From contig JAQULF010000001.1 in assembly GCA_028718745.1 (NCBI GenBank), positions 175,078 to 209,029 on the forward strand: DNA of 33,952 nt, in the 5' to 3' direction. Under the pieces are notes generated by a model that ran no database searches, was not told the DNA's origin, and saw only the letters and a program-made list of their open reading frames with translations. This DNA is from Patescibacteria group bacterium (GTDB lineage Bacteria; Patescibacteriota; JACPGU01). The position numbers and the translations under genes were made by a program. Of the stretch, positions 1 through 7,132 are shown piece after piece. How positions within the stretch are numbered: the first letter of the stretch is position 1; the number at the start of each line of letters is the position of its first letter.

Positions 1-1
1 T

Positions 2-376
2 TATAAGGGCAAAATAATAGCGGTTTATGGTTCTTGCGGCGGAGGAAGAGATGTAGCTAAAAGGCCTTTAATGGGCCAGATCGTTTCAGGCTATGCGGAC
101 TATTCCATTCTTACCAACGAAGATCCTTATTTTGAAGATCCTTATGAAATAGTTAAAAATATCGAAGAGGGGTACAAAAATAATGACAAAGTTTTGGGGC
201 AAGATTATGAAGTTATAATCAACCGCGAACAGGCAATCGAAAAAGCACTTCTCATGGTTGCCGGCGAAGGCGATGTGGTGGTTATTACTGGCAAGGGATC
301 GGAAACGGGGATGAATGTACAGGGGAAGATAATGCCGTTTAATGATAAGAATATCGTAGAAAAGTATATTAAGTAA
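2..376 (+). CDS. murE: C-terminal part of a MurE-like Mur ligase (5' end outside window)
   Basis: Open from the window edge in frame 2; about 124 residues remain. The sequence runs YGSCGGGRDVAKRPLMG, then ILTNEDPYFEDP and ITGKGSE. These match the C-terminal ligase domain of MurE/UDP-N-acetylmuramyl-tripeptide synthetases, where a glycine-rich turn and the KRP motif precede the conserved TSDNPR-like segment that binds the added amino acid. The family joins an amino acid to UDP-MurNAc-L-Ala-D-Glu in the cytoplasm. TNEDPYFEDP replaces the TSDNPR of enzymes using meso-diaminopimelate, so the substrate cannot be read off. The ATP-binding centre lies outside the window. It ends 104 bp before polA, with a hairpin-forming repeat between them. 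Confidence 0.75.
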   Translation, partial: YKGKIIAVYGSCGGGRDVAKRPLMGQIVSGYADYSILTNEDPYFEDPYEIVKNIEEGYKNNDKVLGQDYEVIINREQAIEKALLMVAGEGDVVVITGKGSETGMNVQGKIMPFNDKNIVEKYIK

Positions 377-406
377 TAGAATTCAAAAACAACCAGAAAA
401 GGATTA

Positions 407-464
407 AATGAATAAATGATTAAAGGATTTTTCATTCATTTAGTCCTTTATTCATTTATTCATT
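407..464. repeat. A/T-rich inverted repeat between murE-like gene and polA
   Basis: Arms at 407-427 and 444-464 (21 nt each, one mismatch) enclose a 16-nt spacer. Both are built from ATTCATTT-type units, so several registers of pairing are possible. It lies just after a stop codon and could end or stabilise the upstream transcript. It is one of several unrelated low-complexity inverted repeats that fill gaps between genes in this window. Confidence 0.7.
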
Positions 465-480
465 CATTAAAACTTTAATT

Positions 481-3354
481 ATGTCTAAAAAGCAAAAATT
501 TTTGTTAATAGATTCTAACGCTCTCATCCACCGCTCCTTCCACGCTCTTCCTCCTCTTCGCATCAAAACAGGGGAATTTGTGGGAGCTGTTTATGGTTTC
601 ACCTCAACACTTTTAAAAGCGATCGAAGATATCAAGCCGGATTTCGTCGCGGCCGCTTTTGATTTGCCCGCGCCAACCTTTCGTCATGAAGAATATAAGG
701 AATATAAGGCCACTCGCACTAAAGCGCCCGACGAGCTTTATGAACAAATTCCGTACGCCAAAGAAGTTTTGACGGCTTTAAATATTCCGATCTACGCGCT
801 GGCCGGATTTGAAGCCGACGATCTGATTGGTACGCTTTGTAAGAGAATCGATGACAAGAAGCTGAATATCGACACCTATATTCTTACGGGCGATATGGAT
901 ACGCTTCAGTTGGTTGATGATAACACTCGTGTTTATACTTTGAAAAAAGGAATCAAAGATACGATTATTTATGATGAATCTTTGGTTGAACAAAAATACG
1001 GTTTTGGTCCGGATCGCGTTATCGATTACAAAGCTTTGCGAGGCGATCCATCGGATAATATCCCGGGAGTTAAAGGAATTGGAGAAAAAACCGCGACGGA
1101 TTTGATTAAAAAATATGGATCGCTGGATGGAATTTATAAAGCGATTAATGAGAATGCATTTGCCTTTTCCGCTTCGATAAAAGACAAGTTAATAAGCGAT
1201 AAAGAGAATGCTTATCTCTCAAAAAAATTAGCTACGATTCGACTGGATGTGCCGATTAAAATCGAAATTGAAGATTGCTGCACTTACGATTTTGACAAAG
1301 CCAAAGCGACGGCAGTTTTTCAAAAATTCGAGTTCCGATCTTTGATGGGAAGATTGTTAAAGTTGGTTGGTGATAAAAATAAGGTTGATGGCTCCGTAGG
1401 GGCGGGGTCTTCCCGCCCAGATTCGGGCGCGGTAACCGCGCCCCTACAAAATCCCAAATACATCCTTGTAAACACCCAAGAATCTTTTGATAAATTTTTT
1501 AATGAATTAAAAAAACAAAAAGAATTCGCAATCGATACCGAAACATCATTTCTTGGAGCTTTTGAGTCGGATTTAGTCGGCATCTCTTTTTCTTGGAAAG
1601 CGGGAATGGGATACTATATACCTGTAGGCCACACTGTAGGGAACAGCCATGGCTGTTCCGAACCAGATAGGGACAGGCATGCCTGTCCTCTGCAATTGGA
1701 CAAAAAATTCGTTTTAGAAAAACTCAAGCCAATTTTAGAGAATGAAAAGGTTAAAAAAATTGGCCAAAATATAAAATATGATCTTTTGGTTTTGAAAAAA
1801 GTTGGTATAAATATTAATGGTGTCTATTTCGACACTATGATCGCCTCTTACCTTATGAATCCAACCGGAAGAGGAAATTCTTTGGATGTTTTGGCTTTCT
1901 CCGAGTTTGGTCATGAAAATATGAAAATAACCGAATTGATTGGTACAGGAGCAAAACAAAAATCATTTGCCGAAGTTTCGGTTGAAGATGCCTGCGATTA
2001 TTCCGGAGAAGATAGTGATATTACTTGGCGACTTTACGAAGTATTCAAGGAAAGATTACAGGGCGAATCCCGACATCGGATGTCGGGGAATTCCCCGACA
2101 TCCGATGTCGGGACCGTAGAAAATATTTTTTATAACATTGAAATGCCTCTCGTTAAAATTTTGACCGATATGGAATTTTGGGGGGTGAAAATTGATGACA
2201 AATTTTTAGGAAAATTAAGCGCCAAAGTTGGCGAGAAGATTGCCGAGTTAGAAAAGAAAATTATCAAGATGGCGGGAGTTGATTTCAATATCAATTCGAC
2301 TCAACAGCTTTCGGAAGTTCTCTACAAAAAATTAGGCATCTGGAGCGAGAGCGCTAAGAAAACCAAAACCGGTATTTCAACCGGCATTGAATCATTGGAA
2401 AAATTAAAAGACGATCATCCGATTATTAAATTGATTTTGGAATATCGAGGATTGGCGAAATTGCAAAGCACATATCTCGAAGCTTTGCCAAAATTAATTA
2501 GCGAAATTGATGGTCGAGTGCATACTTCATATAACCAGACAATTGCTTCTACCGGCAGATTATCTTCGTCAGATCCAAATCTGCAGAATATTCCCATTCG
2601 CACCGATTTAGGGGCGGAAATTCGCAAAGCATTTATAGCCGAAAAAGGAAAGAAACTTTTGATTTGCGATTATTCGCAAGTGGAACTTCGGGTGGCCGCT
2701 TCCATCGCTAATGATAAAAAAATGCTAGAAGCGTTTAATTCCGGCCGCGATATTCACACGGAAACCGCAGAAGCGATTTTTGACATTCCGAGTAGGGGCA
2801 CGGCGCGCCGTGCCCCTACAAAAGATGAAAGGCGAGTTGCCAAGGTGGTTAATTTTGGAATTATTTACGGCATCTCGCCTTACGGTTTGGCGCAAGCAAC
2901 CGAGAAAACTCCGCAAGAAGCTGGGAAATTTATGGAGGAGTATTTTAAGGAATATCCATCGATCAAAAAATATATGGATAGCACAATTGTTGGTGTGCAG
3001 GAAAAAGGTTATGTTGAAACTTTGCTTGGTCGTCGCCGTTATATTCCCGATATTAATTCGGGTGTTATTCAAATCAAAAAAGCGGCCGAGCGCATGGCGA
3101 TAAATATGCCGATTCAAGGTACCGCGGCGGATATTATGAAACTCGCGATGCTCAAAATCGATGAAGAGATTTTACAAAAAGATAAAGAAGTTAAAATGAT
3201 CCTGCAAGTACACGATGAACTTGTCTTTGAAATCGATGAATCAAGAATTAAGAATTATGAATCAAGAATCAAGGAAATTATGGAATCAGTTTTCAAACTG
3301 AAATGCCCATTGATTGTGGAGACGAGTGTTGGGGAGAATTGGGGAGAGAAATAA
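481..3354 (+). CDS. polA: DNA polymerase I with 5' nuclease, proofreading and polymerase domains
   Basis: 957 residues. Residues 1 to about 300 form the 5'-3' exonuclease (LLIDSNALIHRSF, FEADDLIG, TGDMDTLQL). The 3'-5' exonuclease follows with its acidic motifs kept (FAIDTET; GQNIKYD; YSGEDSD), so proofreading is probably active. The polymerase shows motif A DYSQVELR (from about 730), the O-helix RRVAKVVNFGIIYG (from about 784) and motif C VHDE (about 911). Four stretches foreign to the family, at about residues 306-323, 386-403, 530-544 and 771-780, coincide with perfect or near-perfect DNA palindromes that keep the frame. The last lies just before the O-helix. The ATG at 481 gives the normal N-terminus; no Shine-Dalgarno sequence is visible before it. 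Confidence 0.95.
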   Translation: MSKKQKFLLIDSNALIHRSFHALPPLRIKTGEFVGAVYGFTSTLLKAIEDIKPDFVAAAFDLPAPTFRHEEYKEYKATRTKAPDELYEQIPYAKEVLTALNIPIYALAGFEADDLIGTLCKRIDDKKLNIDTYILTGDMDTLQLVDDNTRVYTLKKGIKDTIIYDESLVEQKYGFGPDRVIDYKALRGDPSDNIPGVKGIGEKTATDLIKKYGSLDGIYKAINENAFAFSASIKDKLISDKENAYLSKKLATIRLDVPIKIEIEDCCTYDFDKAKATAVFQKFEFRSLMGRLLKLVGDKNKVDGSVGAGSSRPDSGAVTAPLQNPKYILVNTQESFDKFFNELKKQKEFAIDTETSFLGAFESDLVGISFSWKAGMGYYIPVGHTVGNSHGCSEPDRDRHACPLQLDKKFVLEKLKPILENEKVKKIGQNIKYDLLVLKKVGININGVYFDTMIASYLMNPTGRGNSLDVLAFSEFGHENMKITELIGTGAKQKSFAEVSVEDACDYSGEDSDITWRLYEVFKERLQGESRHRMSGNSPTSDVGTVENIFYNIEMPLVKILTDMEFWGVKIDDKFLGKLSAKVGEKIAELEKKIIKMAGVDFNINSTQQLSEVLYKKLGIWSESAKKTKTGISTGIESLEKLKDDHPIIKLILEYRGLAKLQSTYLEALPKLISEIDGRVHTSYNQTIASTGRLSSSDPNLQNIPIRTDLGAEIRKAFIAEKGKKLLICDYSQVELRVAASIANDKKMLEAFNSGRDIHTETAEAIFDIPSRGTARRAPTKDERRVAKVVNFGIIYGISPYGLAQATEKTPQEAGKFMEEYFKEYPSIKKYMDSTIVGVQEKGYVETLLGRRRYIPDINSGVIQIKKAAERMAINMPIQGTAADIMKLAMLKIDEEILQKDKEVKMILQVHDELVFEIDESRIKNYESRIKEIMESVFKLKCPLIVETSVGENWGEK
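1396..1447. repeat. Palindromic element 1 inside polA (GTAGGGG...CCCCTAC ends)
   Basis: 52 bp with complementary ends GTAGGGGCG and CGCCCCTAC. Inside are two hairpins: GGCGGG/CCCGCC, and GGGCGCGGT/ACCGCGCCC around a single base. It is read through as SVGAGSSRPDSGAVTAPLQ, between the 5' nuclease and proofreading domains. Its ends match the elements at 2792 and 7999, and those of 3401 with one change, which marks a family. Confidence 0.85.
1636..1688. repeat. Tandem palindrome pair inside polA
   Basis: A perfect 20-bp palindrome (1640-1659, centre GCCATGGC) is followed by a perfect 18-bp palindrome (1671-1688, centre GGCATGCC). Together they encode VGNSHGCSEPDRDRHACPL in frame, inside the proofreading domain between the YYIPVGH strand and the helix FVLEKLKPIL. 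The left end GTAGGG resembles the GTAGGGG ends of the sibling elements. Confidence 0.8.
2069..2112. repeat. Perfect 44-bp palindrome inside polA
   Basis: The two 22-bp halves are exact reverse complements, and each half itself contains CCCGACATCGGATGTCGGG-type sub-hairpins. It is translated in frame (ESRHRMSGNSPTSDVG) in the link between the proofreading domain and the polymerase thumb, where length is normally variable. Confidence 0.85.
2792..2819. repeat. Perfect 28-bp palindrome inside polA, next to the O-helix
   Basis: GTAGGGGCACGGCG followed by its exact reverse complement. It is translated as RGTARRAP between IFDIP and KDERRVAK. Compared with E. coli Pol I (FGLP, eight residues, RR) the spacing to the O-helix arginines is 13 residues, so the element lengthens the loop by about five residues. 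Confidence 0.85.
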
Positions 3355-3400
3355 AATATGAATTGTTACGAATTTAGGACGAATTATTACGAATGGGATT

Positions 3401-3470
3401 GTAGAGGTTTGATTTATCAAACCTTGAAATTGAGTGCGAAATAATGGCCATTGATGAATCAAACCCCTAC
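3401..3470. repeat. Palindromic element after polA (GTAGAGG...CCCCTAC ends)
   Basis: The left arm contains GTAGAGGTTTGATT and hairpin GGTTTGAT/ATCAAACC. The right arm, read in reverse complement, starts GTAGGGGTTTGATTCATCAA, so the arms are near copies. The outer ends match those of the polA and tsaD insertions with one base changed. It occupies most of the 3355-3481 gap. Confidence 0.7.
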
Positions 3471-3481
3471 GGATTTCGGGC

Positions 3482-3513
3482 AAAAAAATAGGGTAGATAC
3501 GATGACCTACCCC
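3482..3513 (-). terminator. Intrinsic terminator of the 3546-3908 gene
   Basis: On the minus strand GGGTAG, a 10-12 nt loop and CTACCC are followed by TATTTTTTT, 33 bases past the stop of the minus-strand gene. It faces the end of polA. Confidence 0.75.
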
Positions 3514-3545
3514 ACAATTTCCGGGGATTGCATCCGGATATGAAT

Positions 3546-3908
3546 CTAGATGAGAACGAGTTCCAGTATTTTCCCATCCATATCATATCTGTCACACTCT
3601 GGGGGGTCTTGCCGGTTTATATTGCGCAGGGGAGTGATGTGAGTCCATGACCAGTTCTTCTCAAGCTCACGATTGTTTATCCTGATTTTGTAGGGCATCA
3701 ATGCGCCGACTGAAGTTTCGATGACAATGATGTCGCCCCCCTGACCTTCTTCTCTGTAGCCTTTTTTTGTGGACCAAAATCCCTCTATTGTGCCTGCGAT
3801 ACTGATATGGCCACTTTCTCTTTCGATGATTTTGAACTTTCTCCCGATGATTTTCATGGGGTCATCAATTCCGAAAATATCCAACAAAAGAGCTTCGGCT
3901 GTTTCCAT
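3546..3908 (-). CDS. Unrecognised small protein, single-gene unit
   Basis: 120 residues, family not recognised. The middle part alternates short hydrophobic strands with glycines and charged turns (GRKFKIIERESG, GGDIIVIETS, PYKIRINNREL), suggesting a small beta-barrel-like fold; there is no signal peptide, membrane span or cysteine cluster, so it is probably cytoplasmic. The start at 3908 is set by AAAAGGAG on the minus strand, seven bases ahead of ATG, much stronger than the sites of neighbouring core genes. It has its own promoter (3968-3997) and terminator (3482-3513) and faces polA tail to tail. No function can be assigned. Confidence 0.7.
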   Translation of the reverse strand: METAEALLLDIFGIDDPMKIIGRKFKIIERESGHISIAGTIEGFWSTKKGYREEGQGGDIIVIETSVGALMPYKIRINNRELEKNWSWTHITPLRNINRQDPPECDRYDMDGKILELVLI

Positions 3909-3967
3909 ATTCTCACTCCTTTTCTCACTATATTAATTTAATGTTCGCGGTGTTCTGCGACTACTAT

Positions 3968-3997
3968 ATTTTAGCATAAAATACAGGAAAAATGCAA
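3968..3997 (-). promoter_or_regulatory. Sigma-70-like promoter of the 3546-3908 gene
   Basis: Minus strand TTGCAT, 18 bp, TAAAAT. The transcript would start near 3961 and carry a leader of about 50 nt containing GAACACCGCGAAC, a possible but unproven binding repeat. Confidence 0.5.
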
Positions 3998-4009
3998 ATG
4001 CGTTATTGT

Positions 4010-4043
4010 ACATCAAGGTTCCACGCAGGAGCATGGAACCAAC
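4010..4043. repeat. GCAGGAGC-loop hairpin repeat, copy 1
   Basis: GGTTCCAC, constant GCAGGAGC, ATGGAACC, then AAC. Two related hairpins lie head to head at 31535-31631. The stems differ between copies while GCAGGAGC is constant. Confidence 0.7.
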
Positions 4044-4067
4044 ATACGGGGTATATCAAGCCATTTT

Positions 4068-4133
4068 TTACGAGCAGATTTTCACCACCAACAAATCCAA
4101 TGCCAGTCCCGGTTCTTTTTCTCCGGTTTTGAA
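4068..4133 (-). pseudogene. Detached copy of the last ~20 codons of holA
   Basis: Read on the minus strand it gives KTGEKEPGLALDLLVVKICS and a TAA stop. The real holA ends with the same peptide except D for E, and a TAG stop. Over about 63 bases the two copies match at roughly 54 positions, and most differences are at synonymous third positions. It has no start and no upstream gene. The toxin-antitoxin pair lies between this fragment and the true holA end. Confidence 0.85.
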
Positions 4134-4141
4134 GATATATA

Positions 4142-4170
4142 TTGACAGCTAATTTTTGTTAAGTTATAAT
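4142..4170 (+). promoter_or_regulatory. Consensus promoter of the toxin-antitoxin pair
   Basis: TTGACA, exactly 17 bp, TATAAT: a perfect sigma-70 consensus, 31 bp before the antitoxin ATG. The bases between promoter and start contain a repeated TTAACTAA, a plausible site for antitoxin autorepression. It begins right after the holA-tail copy. Confidence 0.85.
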
Positions 4171-4201
4171 CAAATTAATAAAATTAACTAATTTAACTAA
4201 T

Positions 4202-4471
4202 ATGCAAACTTACACTTTGAAAATCTTTAATACGGGCCAGGTAACTCTGCCAAAGGTATGGCGAGACAGGGTCGGAACCAAGAACCTAGTCGCCGAAGAA
4301 ACTGACGAGGGGCTCTTGATTAAACCATTACAAATTGATGACATTGTTTACTACCAATCCAAAGATGGGTTTGGTTTATATTGCGAGAAGGGTTTGCCGG
4401 TTGATAAAATCATTTCAAAAATAAAAAATATTCATGGATCGGATCGAAAAGTTCTTAAGAAAAATAGATAA
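4202..4471 (+). CDS. AbrB/SpoVT-type antitoxin
   Basis: 89 residues. The N-terminal half (KIFNTGQVTLPKVWRDRVG followed by a short beta strand and DEGLLIKPL) matches the swapped-hairpin AbrB/SpoVT DNA-binding domain of MazE/VapB-like antitoxins. The C-terminal half would wrap the toxin. The toxin frame starts 38 bases before this gene stops, typical of tightly coupled modules. Known antitoxins of this class repress their own promoter; here a perfect promoter with a repeated TTAACTAA lies just upstream. Which toxin family it neutralises is inferred from the next gene only. Confidence 0.8.
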   Translation: MQTYTLKIFNTGQVTLPKVWRDRVGTKNLVAEETDEGLLIKPLQIDDIVYYQSKDGFGLYCEKGLPVDKIISKIKNIHGSDRKVLKKNR

Positions 4472-4673
4472 GAAAAACGCTCTAAAATTAGGCAAGATTC
4501 TTGAAGACATTCGCGCTCTCAATATAGATGGTTATGATCTGACAAAAATGGAACCCCAAAATACACTATATCGGATCCGTTCCGGAAAAATAAGAGTGGT
4601 TTTTCGAAAAGAGAATGGGATTGGGGTACCGATTTATATAGAGTTTCGAGGGCGGGTCTATAAAAAGTTCTAA
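4434..4673 (+). CDS. RelE/ParE-type toxin
   Basis: 79 residues: two N-terminal helices (FLRKIDKKNALKLGKILEDI) followed by strands with YRIRSGKIRVVFRKENG, the usual RelE/ParE/HigB pattern in which the basic strand contacts ribosome or gyrase. Catalytic residues cannot be fixed by eye, so the target is open. It overlaps the antitoxin by 38 bases in another frame. Its TAA stop (4671-4673) overlaps the TAG stop of convergent holA (4670-4672 on the other strand), so the pair ends exactly where holA ends. This overlap and the holA-tail copy on the far side suggest arrival by recombination at holA. Confidence 0.75.
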   Translation: MDRIEKFLRKIDKKNALKLGKILEDIRALNIDGYDLTKMEPQNTLYRIRSGKIRVVFRKENGIGVPIYIEFRGRVYKKF

Positions 4674-5638
4674 GAACAAATTTTTACCACTAACAAATCC
4701 AACGCCAGTCCCGGGTCTTTTTCGCCGGTTTTGATAGCGAGGTCGGTTTCAAAGATTAAGTGGTAAATTTCTTTGAGTTTTTCGAGAGTGAAATTTTTGG
4801 TTTGCAGTAAAGTTTTTTTGTGGACATACGGATTCATCCGGGTTTCGGTCAGAAATACTTGAAGCGGGATTTTTTCTTTTTCTGCTAATTTAATTAAAAT
4901 TAAATTGCGAAATTGGAAAGCGATCATAGATAAAACCCCATAAATTTCCTCTCCAGAATCAGTGATATTTTTTAAGATATTTTGAGCGGTTTTAATATCT
5001 TTTTTCGCAAGAGCATCAGTTAAACTAAAAATGTTGGTATCTACATTGGCTTTAACTAATTTCAAAACATCATCGGAATTGATGTTTTTTTCTTTATATT
5101 TATAGGCAGTTAACTTTTTGATTTCATTATCAATCTGGCGAGTGTCATAACCCACCAACGCCACCAATCCATTAATGGCTTTTGGTTCGATAGAAAAGCC
5201 CTTCGCTTTCAGCTTATCGCCAATCCAGCGGTTCAATCGTGCCACATCCATATTTTGGAAATGAAAAACATTTTTGGGATCTAGTTTACCGATAAAATTT
5301 TCAATTTCCTTAACGCGATCTTTGGCTTTATAAGGCAGGAGATCCTTATTTTCAAAAAAGATTATAACTGTAGAATCCGGCGATGAGACCGCGCCCTCAA
5401 TGATTTTTTTACGATCATCTTTTTTGGTGCTGCTCAAAATATTTTCCAAAATTACCACTCTTTTTTCTCCGAGAAAGGGAAGCGAATTTATTTCATTTAA
5501 AATTTTATTAATGTCCAGATTTTCCTCGCTAAATCCGCTCACATTAAAATCCCCATATTTTTTTATGGAGCCAGATTTGAAAAAAATAAGTTTTTCGCTA
5601 GCGAGAAAATCGTCCTCGCCATGGATTAGATAGACCAT
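4670..5638 (-). CDS. holA: DNA polymerase III delta subunit (clamp loader)
   Basis: 322 residues starting MVYLIHGEDDFLASEK. An upstream in-frame start at 5674 would add only residues encoded by the GTAGTAA repeat, so 5638 is preferred. HolA opens the sliding clamp as part of the clamp loader. The HGEDDFLA opening, FEENKDL-like strand region, the RQIDNEIKKL segment and the C-terminal all-helical collar domain ending GEKDPGLALDLLVVKICS fit the family and its length. Like other delta subunits it lacks a working Walker A motif. Its last ~20 codons exist again at 4068-4133. Confidence 0.85.
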   Translation of the reverse strand: MVYLIHGEDDFLASEKLIFFKSGSIKKYGDFNVSGFSEENLDINKILNEINSLPFLGEKRVVILENILSSTKKDDRKKIIEGAVSSPDSTVIIFFENKDLLPYKAKDRVKEIENFIGKLDPKNVFHFQNMDVARLNRWIGDKLKAKGFSIEPKAINGLVALVGYDTRQIDNEIKKLTAYKYKEKNINSDDVLKLVKANVDTNIFSLTDALAKKDIKTAQNILKNITDSGEEIYGVLSMIAFQFRNLILIKLAEKEKIPLQVFLTETRMNPYVHKKTLLQTKNFTLEKLKEIYHLIFETDLAIKTGEKDPGLALDLLVVKICS

Positions 5639-5642
5639 TAGA

Positions 5643-5715
5643 GTAGTAAGTAGTAAGTAGTAAGTAGTAAGCAAAAATCCATACTACCTACTACATAATA
5701 CCTACTACCTACTAC
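5643..5715. repeat. GTAGTAA tandem/inverted repeat between holA and femAB
   Basis: Four exact tandem GTAGTAA units (5643-5670) face CTACCTACTAC-type units (5684-5715), forming an imperfect hairpin. The stop codon of the FemAB gene (5712-5714) lies within the last unit. The same sequence type forms the terminal repeats around the gene at 27393-27773. Confidence 0.8.
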
Positions 5716-6650
5716 AATTTTCTTATTAAAACATTTAAGACTCTCCCAAATTTATATAAAAAATAACCCCACTTGGAAATCACCACATCATAAGTCCCTG
5801 GATAATCTATTTGCGTTCCCCCAAAGCCTTTTTTAAATCTGGTTACGCCCGCCCATTTGTGACGAATATTGTCATCGGGAGCGATACCCCAGAAATCATA
5901 ATAGGCAAAACCTCCTTCTTTGGAGTCTAGGATGGCTTCCCATTGAAGTAAATAGGGCGCCATAACATTGCGATATTCATTAGAAGAAGCGCCGTGAAGA
6001 TAGGAAACGGTGTTGCCAAAAAAAGACACCATGTTGGCAGCAATATATTTATTATCATATTTCGCCAAATATAATTTAATGATTCCTTTCCGGCCGAGTA
6101 TTTCCAATTGTTTTTTGTAGTGCCGCAAAGAATGAGCGCTAAAGCCATCTCGGTCAGTTGTTTCTTTCATGATGCGATAAAAAATTTCAGCCTTTTCCGA
6201 ATCAGTCGTTACCTCAATTTCAACGCCCTTTTTTCTGGCCAAATTGATATTGTAACGAGTTTTCTGTTTCATTTCAGATAAAATCTCTTGATCCGATCTA
6301 GTCAAATCCAAAATCAAGGTACTGGGCGGATTAATATCTTTAGTTTTTTTAATTTGAATCGCAGGATTTTCCCGCGTGGTTTGATTTATGCACTTTTGTG
6401 CTTCATTTGTAGTGCACCCAATCGGTTCAACTCTGATGAAAATAGAATTTTCTTTTTTACCCAATTCGATTGCCTTATCCAAAAATTCTTTGGTCAAACC
6501 AAATGGTCCTCTGGGGCAATAAAAATAATTCTTTTTTTCAAAAAGATGATTTTTTATTAACAAAGCATTATCAATCCAAAAAGTCTCATGACCCAGAGCT
6601 TTTTCAAATTCTTCCCACTCGACGGATTGTAGGAGATTGCTTAATTGCAT
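5712..6650 (-). CDS. FemAB/FemX-type peptidoglycan bridge aminoacyltransferase
   Basis: 312 residues. FemX-like enzymes transfer an amino acid from aminoacyl-tRNA to the stem peptide of lipid II at the inner face of the membrane. The sequence has a tandem GNAT-like architecture: KNYFYCPRGPFGL in the first half, then MKQKTRYNINLARKKGVEI, YDNKYIAANMVSFFGNTVSYLHGASS and APYLLQWEAI, with GGFAYYDFWGIAPDDN near the C-terminus. These patterns recur in FemABX proteins. It is shorter than staphylococcal FemA (about 420) because the coiled-coil arm is missing, as often seen in candidate-phyla proteins. The amino acid added cannot be predicted. It goes with the murE-like and murA genes in this window. 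Confidence 0.8.
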   Translation of the reverse strand: MQLSNLLQSVEWEEFEKALGHETFWIDNALLIKNHLFEKKNYFYCPRGPFGLTKEFLDKAIELGKKENSIFIRVEPIGCTTNEAQKCINQTTRENPAIQIKKTKDINPPSTLILDLTRSDQEILSEMKQKTRYNINLARKKGVEIEVTTDSEKAEIFYRIMKETTDRDGFSAHSLRHYKKQLEILGRKGIIKLYLAKYDNKYIAANMVSFFGNTVSYLHGASSNEYRNVMAPYLLQWEAILDSKEGGFAYYDFWGIAPDDNIRHKWAGVTRFKKGFGGTQIDYPGTYDVVISKWGYFLYKFGRVLNVLIRKL

Positions 6651-6683
6651 GAATAGATTTTAACATTTTTTTCTCTTTTGAGC

Positions 6684-6715
6684 AAAAAAAATCCTCGCCT
6701 TTCGGTTTGAGGATT
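6684..6715 (-). terminator. Intrinsic terminator after the thioredoxin gene
   Basis: Minus strand AATCCTC, 12-nt loop, GAGGATT and a run of T. It lies between the thioredoxin and FemAB genes, both on the minus strand, so they are separate transcripts. Confidence 0.85.
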
Positions 6716-6756
6716 TCTGATTGGGTTCAGGTAGAGTGCCGGAGGATGTCAGATAG

Positions 6757-7083
6757 TTACAGCTCGATGCCGTTTTCTCTCAATTCCTTTATCATTTGTT
6801 CTTTTGTGACATCGCCGACGAACCTGATGATCTCCTCACCATTGTAGAATATGAAGGTCGTTGGCACGCCCCTGATCCCCAGAAATTTGAGTGCGGCAGG
6901 GAACTCGTTGGCATCGAGCGCAAACGCCGAAGTTTTGTCTCCAAGCTCCATGGCCAACTTCTCAATCTTGGGTCTCATTGTTATGCATGGTCCGCAATGC
7001 TTTTTGTGGACCCACAAGAGCATCAATCCTTCAGTCTTTTTCAAGAGGGAAAGATCTGTTTCACTCAAAACTCTCAGCTCCAT
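6757..7083 (-). CDS. Thioredoxin-family protein
   Basis: 108 residues, the length of a classical thioredoxin. The active site is C30-G-P-C33 in WVHKKHCGPC, with the cis-proline in GVPTTFIFY (about residue 74) and the C-terminal strand and helix GEEIIRFVGDVTKEQMIKEL. It should reduce disulfides in the cytoplasm; no signal peptide is visible. The usual W-C-G-P-C is changed to H-C-G-P-C, which could shift redox potential. It has a promoter (7133-7161) and a terminator of its own, and its composition looks richer in GC than adjoining core genes. Confidence 0.85.
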   Translation of the reverse strand: MELRVLSETDLSLLKKTEGLMLLWVHKKHCGPCITMRPKIEKLAMELGDKTSAFALDANEFPAALKFLGIRGVPTTFIFYNGEEIIRFVGDVTKEQMIKELRENGIEL

Positions 7084-7132
7084 AGGCCACCACCCTTTAG
7101 GTTTTTAAAAAAGTTTTTTTATGCTAATATAA

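Noticed and set aside
2725-3117. 130-codon minus-strand frame inside polA
   Set aside because: It is opposite the conserved polymerase motifs and its own palindrome; a shadow frame.
4202-4673. Remnant of a prophage or integrase-borne island at holA
   Set aside because: No integrase, recombinase or phage gene is present; only two small genes lie between the repeated tails.
5639-5674. N-terminal extension of HolA (MLTTYYLLLTT)
   Set aside because: It is only the translation of the GTAGTAA repeat.
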